Assembly (NCBI GenBank): GCA_037389465.1
Contig: JAZARR010000070.1
Coordinates: forward strand, 2,012,501 to 2,076,500
DNA length: 64,000 bases
Source of the DNA: Baylisascaris procyonis
Lineage: Eukaryota; Nematoda; Chromadorea; Rhabditida; Ascarididae
Reading direction: 5' to 3'
Shown here in pieces: positions 57,024-64,000 of this stretch (positions within the stretch are counted from its first letter, which is position 1; the number at the start of each line of letters is the position of its first letter). The notes below the pieces were generated by a model. It saw only the letters and a program-made list of their open reading frames with translations. It did no database searches and was not told the DNA's origin. The position numbers were made by a program, and so were the translations under genes.

Positions 57024-59408
57024 ATGATGACTCGATTAAATGCTTTTAATGGCCAAACGATTCGAAAGTTGGCGACATCGGAAAAATTCAAATTTGAGTT
57101 TCCCGAATGGGATATTTTTATATTGAATATGTTTGTCAATTCAAAAAAAATGTGGGATAATAATAAAAAGGAACAAGACTTTCAAAGATTTATCACTGAG
57201 TGTGTAAAAATCCTCTAAGCAATTTTTTTTTTCTGCAGATTGAATAAATAATTGTAAAGGTAGCATTAATTAAGGATTACATGTATTGCAAATAAATGGG
57301 TGCACATTGAAAGTGATCAATAGATATGACAAGAAATGAAAAGTAGCCAAAAAACAACAACAAGACCTATTTCATTCAATTTTATAAGACTCTCAGCAAT
57401 CACCTTACCTCGAAAGTACATCTCCAACACGTTAGAATAGGTAGGTAAATAATTAATCCAAACGTTGTACAAAACTATAAATGGTCTAGTATGAAAATGC
57501 GATAGGACGGTCGCAGAACTACTTGGCAAAATATGCATCGCTCACACAAAATATGAAATGTAGCCAGACGGTCAAATAGGCAAAAATGATTTACTTCTAT
57601 AACTTTTGACTCTTCATTTGGCATAGAAACTCTCTAGTGGAGCTCTTCGAAAAGCGTTTGTATTTAATAAATTTGTCATTTGTCTTATCTCTCTCTATAC
57701 CTCGCCTTCTCTATTCCTCTAGGGAATATTCTATACCTGGCATAGATTGGACAGATATTAATGAATGCGTTGTATAATGAGAGCATTTCATGCTATATTG
57801 AAAGAAATGGAAACCGCAATAGATGGCTGTTATGGTTGATTCGTCACACCGAAGTCTCCTTCTTTGTTAGTGCATTCTCATATAGGCATCACTAGAACTT
57901 TTCATGATCTCCTTTAAGTGCTCTCATGATAAGAAAACTGAATAAAGTATGAGTGAAGAACAACGATGCCAACATTGATCACCTCTTTGGATCACTTTTA
58001 TAGATTTTTTGGTACGCACATCAAACGAATTCTTATCTAAATTCGGCGTTTCACAACCCATCGTTCCGCTTATAAAAGCAGGCTGATCAAAATTTACGAC
58101 CATTGATTTTCATAGTTGCGATTTTCTTTTTTAAAAAAAAGGAGGGGTTGGATTTTATTGTTGGGAAGTGGGCAAGGTGGAAAAAGGGATGGAGGAAGCT
58201 GAATCTATTATTGGAATTGTTAGGTAGACAAATGAGAACATACACTATCGTATAACGGCATTATTGCATTAAAAAATTCCCATTAAACGAACATCAATAA
58301 GAATCGAATCCGACAAATTCGATGATGACATCTTTCTTTCGAATATATTGATGTTCGTTATGATAATGGAATTCTCGAAATAATTTTTTTTTTGCATGAA
58401 AAAATATTTCTATTCATTTTACTTAATATCTCAGCAAGAAACGATCCACAACGCTATATCTATCCATCTTATGACAGCCAAAAGATATGTTGCATAAAGA
58501 TTTCAAAAGAAAATCTTATTAGTCCAATATTTAAAGGAACAATGATACCTATCTCAAAATATGATACTATGGTAAGAATATTTATCTTTTCCTAATAGCG
58601 AAGTGAATTTATCTTCCAACATCCTTACAAATTGCTGAGGGGAAAGGCAAAGGGGAAAGGCAAATTGCTGGGAGAATCTTTGAGTGCCCCCTTCTATTCA
58701 TTTGAAAAGCCTCCTACCACATACATTTGCATACGGTTCTCTACGAATAGTAACATCGAATTCCTCGCATTAACAAAAGGCCGTTGCCGTTAGCGCAAAT
58801 TGGACTAATATTTAGCAATGATATACGTTTGATCTCGATCTTTACTGCTAATCAAAGATAGATTTTTACTACATAATAACGTTATGGAAGTTTGACACTA
58901 TGAATGCACAAAATAAAGCCAAACAACCTATTCTAGTGAAAATTGAAGTGCTGCGAGAAAAGAGAACTCGAAAACGAAAAATAAAATTTATTTGAATGTG
59001 GAATGAAATTTATAATTGAAGACGAATCAAAAAATTTAACTATAAAATGAGGAGATATAAGCGTATCCTAAAATGAACAAATAAGAATATCACATTAAAA
59101 TATATTCTTGAAACTCAAGGCACCCTTATAAAATATAGAAAATGAGATGCATTAAGGAGGTGAAGGTGGAAATGCACCATTAAAGGAATGAGTTAATAAA
59201 TGAGGTGACACAATCGGAGCACAGCGTGACGTTCGAACGACCAACAATTTCGAATGAGATGCATTATGTGGACAATAAATCGACAAAAAAAAAACCGACA
59301 CAAATCTACCCGAAGGTCGAACATGACCATATTGATCCTTCAAGGACATCAACACAACAAACACATCTCATCCAAACTACTCTCATACGTCTACCAGCCT
59401 TCAAATAA
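57024..59408 (+). CDS. Candidate three-exon gene, unidentified
   Basis: Exons 57024-57201, 58435-58571 and 59205-59408 join in phase. The middle exon is the best supported, with acceptor AATATCTCAG and donor ATG|GTAAGA, reading NDPQRYIYPSYDSQKICCIK then ENLISPIFKGTMIPISKYDT. Exon 1 starts MMTRLNAFNGQTIRKLATSE and ends at a weak GAGT|GTGTAA donor; exon 3 follows a weak AATGAG acceptor, reads VTQSEHSVTFERPTISNEMH and ends RLPAFK with a stop at 59408. The predicted protein is about 172 residues, Lys/Ser/Thr-rich, with no signal peptide or recognised domain. The outer exons are tentative. Confidence 0.4.
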
Positions 59409-60101
59409 CATTCATATTTCCAACAAATTCACCTCAGATTGCTTCTCTGTGCCGTCCAAAGAGACGGAAATATTCACAGATTACAAAGCCATAGCAAATC
59501 GTTCTTGAATGATGTTACAAATTATTGCAAATTTTAGAGAAATTATATTATGAATTTTTATTTGTGTTTTTTAGGCTCTACAATTTTATAAGTTTAATTT
59601 TATAAACTTTTTTTTTTAAATGAATTCTAATTCTAAGTGCAGCTCTGGGCTTTATCTAAATTGCGTTTGCTGTGATTTCCTAATGAAATAGGACATTAAA
59701 AAACTTTACAAATAAATCCAATTAATTACAACTGGAAGCAATAGATCTATTGCTTCGAAAAAGTATGCTTATGGGAAGCAATTGCTGAACTCGATCTTAT
59801 AGATATGACATTCGTTGTAGGTAGCTAATGGCTTTGTTGGGGTATTCTAATGCGATCAGCTTCGCAATAGTGAAATAACATTCTCAACGCGTTGATATAC
59901 TTCATTTATTAAGACGCATAAATAATCTATTCAATAGCACCTTTCATCGAGATTAAACCTAATACATCCCTATTATTTTCTTAGCTGCTTTCAATAGTTC
60001 ATTATCGATTCGACGACATAAATATTGTTGCTTCTTTCGGTTTATTGTTGAATTTCTCGATCGTTTGAGGTTGAAATCCTTTTTAGAATGAATAAAGAAT
60101 A

Positions 60102-60302
60102 TCACTCGTTGTTTAACATCGACAATGGATCATATAAATCTCGAGCAACATAGACTGCATCGCGATCCAGAAATTCATGCGATCTTTTTGAACTTGTCAA
60201 ATAATTCAAAAAGCAGTTGTTGCGTTTTTTCTTGATGTGTCGCTTACGGAAGCAAAGATACCTACCGAACTTGTAACTTATAGAAGCTAGCTGATGAGTC
60301 AT
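60102..60302 (-). CDS. Possible terminal exon, unidentified
   Basis: A minus-strand frame of 66 codons ends at 60102 and includes SSKRSHEFLDRDAVYVARDL and YDPLSMLNNE. The composition is protein-like and the 5' half is very basic (RKRHIKKKRNN). It opens with an ATG at 60302, or could continue from an AG at about 60311. No partner exon was found. Confidence 0.3.
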   Translation of the reverse strand: MTHQLASISYKFGRYLCFRKRHIKKKRNNCFLNYLTSSKRSHEFLDRDAVYVARDLYDPLSMLNNE

Positions 60303-61005
60303 TAACGCTGTCTTGTTTGAATGAGATTATTGGACGGTCGCCTATGCTATGTTCCTTGATTTTTTAACGCTAGAAATACACGACTTTCAGAAGAAAGTTG
60401 TACACTGGAACGTATACGAGGGCATTAGCAGTGAATATACTCAATAACTTCAGTACAAGGATTTATGCTTCTTTCTGAGACACTTTATCAATGTTTTTTT
60501 TCTTCGCGTTATTTAATGGAGTGCCCAACGCACAGTTAGCACGGGGAAAAGGGGAACTAAAGATGCAATGGGTATTGAATACTCCAAGCCTGATCTTCCT
60601 TCATCCGGGCTAACAAACTTGTCTGTTATGTCACCGAAAGAGCCCATAGGCGGTCTTTGTTACCGTATAGGTGTTGGCCACATCATAGAATTGTAGAGAT
60701 AGTGCTATAAGCTAAGTCGGAAATATAGGTATGACCCAAATTTATACGCCAATAGCTTAATGATTTAAATAAATCCAATGAACAATAAACAATAGCATGC
60801 TGTTATAGAAAAGAATTATTTTGGAAGTTTCCCCCAGAAGTGAGAAACTTACCTATACCTCTCGTTGGCTACCATTTGACATAAGAAATGCTAGAAAAAT
60901 TTGCATTTGAGGGCTGTCGCGGTTACCCTTTTAAGTTTTCTTTCACCATAGTATTCCTCAACTATTTTAATTCTATTCGTTCTTCTCTTCTGCTTATATT
61001 TCAGG

Positions 61006-61065
61006 ATTGCCTCGTTTAAAAACGTGAAAACTTTTATACAAAATACATCGAACATAAATGTACGG
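61006..61065 (+). CDS. Possible orphan exon, unidentified
   Basis: A strong acceptor (TTATATTTCAG) is followed by a frame reading IASFKNVKTFIQNTSNIN, which can leave at AAAT|GTACGG or ACG|GTAATC. It might belong with the plus-strand exon at 63003, but the phase link was not established. Confidence 0.25.
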
Positions 61066-61754
61066 TAATCTGAAAATTACAGAGAGCTGGAAGAGTTAAA
61101 CAATGAAAGCTTCTGATGTATCACAATGAACAGATAAAACTCTAAAAGAAACGTGCTTGTATAACAAAGACACTTCAACAATGTTATAGTGAAAATGAAA
61201 CAACATTTAAAAATATTTTGATGCGGGTATCTTTTTATCTATGAATGGCTTTCATCAACTTTCTCCTTTCACTTAGACCTTTTTCAGAGGACAGAAGTAG
61301 GGGAATGGCTAACAGATACCTACTCACAAATAAGGCTGACAATTAAATTTAAATTTTCGAAACATTTGTGAGAAAAAACTCTGTGGATTCCCATCTCACC
61401 CAAAACAGCAATTTAAGCAGTGTTTCCCAAAAACTACGTTTTGAGATTAGTTATATTCCCGCATAATCGATCATCAAAATCAGCAACGACTTGTACTATA
61501 CTGCTTGTTTATAGAAATCGCCGCCGCACTGTACTGTACTGCACTATGGATGCTTTTTTTTCAACCAAGTATACAGAGTGCACTATCACAGATATTTGAG
61601 GTATTGCACCAAATACTGTACCTAGCATACGGGAGATACTGACCTCAAATATACAAGTGCGCATAGGAACGGCACATATTCGACTATAGTGAGCAATACG
61701 CGTTAATAAATGGACGTAATAAAAATAGCAGTGAACAACACAATAACATTTTTG

Positions 61755-62413
61755 TCATAACTCGTGTTTTCCTTCTCGATCCCAAAGACGATCCAGAGAT
61801 TGATCGCCTTCTTGGGAAAATGCATCCAGATGTGGGATATTCTCAGGTGGCGATTCAATGATTGACGTGTTAATAATATCCTCACTGTGCGTCGATGTTT
61901 CCGGTAACTTTTCTGAAACTTACATACAGCAGCATTCAGATTATACAATATTCAAAAGATTTATGCAGTATGGAGTAATGAGTTCCAAGTTATGCTACAA
62001 GAAATGGTAACGCTAAACTACTGCAAGCCTCCGTTATCTTAGATGCTCAAAATGACGTCAATCATCGAACGAACATTGGGATAATATCGCCAAACTTATC
62101 TTCCTATTTGGATACACAGTGGGATGACAATTGCTTTCGGTAATAAAACCGAGCATTTCTATCAAATCCAGTGCTTCTTCAGGATATTCTACAGGATTTC
62201 TTCTATAGTATATGCATCATATACCAGCACATTTGTATTCTGCTAAGTAATTCTATTCCTTAATTTTTATATTGGCTGTAATTAAACACATAGAATGTGC
62301 TGAACTATGCTTTCAAAACTTCAAACAGCAACGTAGCAACGTTTGCAAATTGCCGAACATACTGCAATTGGATTTCCCACCATCTTTGAGGATTTAACAG
62401 CTGCGTATCGTTC
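61755..62413 (-). CDS. Candidate gene, 3' part (three exons), unidentified
   Basis: Exons 62413-62363, 62202-62096 and 61912-61755 join with exact phase agreement (2, then 2/1, then 1/stop). Sites are acceptors TATTTAAG, ACTATAG and GTTTCAG, and donors CA|GTATGT and A|GTTTGG. The peptide reads NDTQLLNPQRWWEIQLQ, RNPVEYPEEALDLIEMLGFI, then HPTVYPNRKIKKLPETSTHS, and an acidic tail ending SLDRLWDREGKHEL. The last four residues resemble an ER-retrieval signal, which would matter only if the protein is secretory. Upstream on the same strand lie two membrane-like frames, at 62982 (NKLVIIFVGSFGVLFLLSNL) and about 63854 (ALFIFAAICLIIVIYIELR). Either could be the N-terminus, but no phase-consistent joining was found. 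Confidence 0.5.
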
Positions 62414-62879
62414 CTTAAATATTTATGGAAATGCAATCATTCATTGTGAGGCATTATTAATAAGAATACGATACGCGGACGACAGTAATCACATTTGGAG
62501 ACCTTTCCGATCAGCGAGTGCGAAGTGGAATACGAAAACAACAATATGAACGATAACAACACCTGTATGAACCTCCGCAACATCATCATGGTGAGCTTTC
62601 GTTTTTGGGCACTGCTACCACATATATGTTAGCATACGTCTAAAAATCGATAATCGATAGCCGGTCTATTTACCTTTCAGTAACTCTAATCGAACAAGCT
62701 TGCCAATCGATATAAATCAATAAAATCGAGTTCAATCCAAAATTTAAGATTTCTTTCATGAAATTTCTGAATGTCAAATAGTCGATCGTAGTAATGACCA
62801 AATATTTCTTCAAAGCTTGGGAAGAAAAAAAGCGATATTGCGACCGAGTGTACCTGTCCGGTGTATCTCACTGAGGAAA

Positions 62880-62982
62880 ACGTCCTCTCCGATTTCCCTT
62901 CTCTATCGGCCTGAAGGTTTGATAACAAAAAAAGAACACCAAATGAGCCGACAAAGATAATAACGAGTTTATTTACAACCAT
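62880..62982 (-). CDS. Possible signal-anchor exon, unidentified
   Basis: An ATG at 62982 opens MVVNKLVIIFVGSFGVLFLL, a clear hydrophobic segment after a short basic start, followed by polar residues up to a CAG|GTACAC donor. It may be the first exon of the candidate gene 61755-62413, but its phase does not connect without an unseen exon. Confidence 0.25.
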
Positions 62983-63002
62983 TAAATACCTACGGTTTTC
63001 AG

Positions 63003-63156
63003 CAATAAATAATAATAATATCGACGAGTGGGAATATCGGCCGATGCAACAAAAGAAACAACAACTGTGGATAGATGATTGTGCTTATGATGTGCAATTG
63101 AAAGAAACGATAGTTAAACATGATCCAATCATAGATGAAATGAGATTTTCATCGAT
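63003..63156 (+). CDS. Orphan coding exon, gene unidentified
   Basis: Acceptor CGGTTTTCAG (63002) and donor AT|GTAAGA (63157) bracket 154 bp, entry phase 1 and exit phase 2. It reads NNNNIDEWEYRPMQQKKQQL then WIDDCAYDVQLKETIVKHDP and IIDEMRF. Both splice sites are strong. Adjacent exons could not be assigned; the gene probably continues to the right, perhaps beyond the window. No domain is recognised. Confidence 0.45.
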
Positions 63157-63699
63157 GTAAGAGTATATCCTCTTTTTCAGTGATTATGAGCCAATAAAAT
63201 AACTCACTACAATAAGCATCTCCCCTTGCGATCACCTCTAAACGCTTAAAAATTTCACCTTTTTAAATAACTTCAACAAAATATTCAATAAATCATACGT
63301 CTAATTCGATAAAGAAAATGATAAAAAGTTATGTCATTAAGACTTGATATTTAAATAAAATATCAAACATTCTGAAAATAGAGCTTACATATGCAATATG
63401 CGTTGTCATAAATCCCCTTCCCCCACAGTATTGTGAACTGCATATCGCAACTTTCAGTCCTCAAACAATCGAAAAATTTCCTGCATCAATAAATTTCTCC
63501 CAACTAATAATAAAGAGATTGTCTGAGGAAATACGCGGCGAAATATGAGGAAAGACAGAAAAAAAAAGCTGAATAAAATTAAAAAATAAACGTGCCAATA
63601 ATTTTCCCTTAAGAACTGAATTTTTAGTATGTAGTATATGCTCAATTCGAATAACAACAACAATAACAAAAAAGTCAATGTAAAGAGATCAGATAATGC

Positions 63700-63854
63700 T
63701 GCGTGATATAAAAGGTGCTGTAGTATGATCGACCCGTAATTCAATATAAATGACGATAATAAGACAAATGGCTGCAAATATGAAGAGTGCAACGGATCGC
63801 CTCCAGATGACAGCCGTAAGAAGAACACATAAACTCGATAGTGCTATAGTACGA
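63700..63854 (-). CDS. Possible N-terminal exon with two membrane segments, unidentified
   Basis: After a TTTCAG about 15 bp upstream, an ATG at about 63854 opens MWLPPDTMLRTIALSSLCVL, then a short basic loop (WRRS) and a second hydrophobic stretch (ALFIFAAICLIIVIYIEL). No good donor follows before the stop. The layout suits a first exon of a membrane protein on the same strand as 61755-62413. Confidence 0.3.
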
Positions 63855-64000
63855 AGCATTGTGTCGGGTGGCAACCACATCTCTACAGGACGTGCTGAAA
63901 TGCCTCCTCTATAGAAGCTGATAGACGTCAATTGACCACGATAATTACAAGTAATTACTTAGTGACCAATATAAATTTCGCTTCATAAAACGCTTAGCTA

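Overview
This window looks like a nematode chromosome fragment. It is strongly AT-rich, its genes are broken into short exons by long introns, acceptors are often weak (TTTGAG, TTTAAG, TATAG), and (AT)n arrays, poly-A runs and decayed mobile elements are common. The four recognisable proteins resemble nematode family members, and gene density is low compared with Caenorhabditis. A parasitic, possibly spirurid (clade III), nematode is an inference and not something the sequence proves. There are no bacterial, phage or CRISPR features.

Layout. Positions 278-5723 (minus) hold most of a DNA polymerase kappa gene whose 3' end runs off the left edge. About 310 bp upstream of its start codon lies a 3.5-kb foldback-like element (6036-9547): two long inverted arms, each with a ladder of 178-bp tandem repeats, meeting at an AT-rich centre. 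A shorter palindrome (10418-11224) holds a decayed Penelope-like retroelement 3' fragment between inverted ~175-bp terminal repeats, which carry a hammerhead-ribozyme-like motif. A Vax-type homeobox gene (15264-18186, plus; 5' exon not found) follows, then a complete seven-exon mitochondrial peroxiredoxin gene (20111-24987, minus). An 18-kb, eleven-exon minus-strand gene (29394-47278) encodes a two-PDZ NHERF/EBP50-like scaffold with a C-terminal ezrin-binding tail, similar to C. elegans nrfl-1.

The right third (48-64 kb) has no gene I can name. It holds several exon chains whose reading phases agree across splice sites: 48159-50656 (+), 51204-52119 (-), 57024-59408 (+), 61755-62413 (-) and an exon at 63003-63156 (+). 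These are offered as unidentified genes at modest confidence. Similar orphan exons lie at 11482-11605 (-), 26652-26866 (+) and 27075-27187 (-).

The recognised genes share no pathway: translesion synthesis, homeobox transcription control, mitochondrial peroxide removal and membrane-cytoskeleton scaffolding. All exon boundaries were read by eye from splice consensus, phase continuity and remembered family motifs. No alignment or transcript evidence was available.
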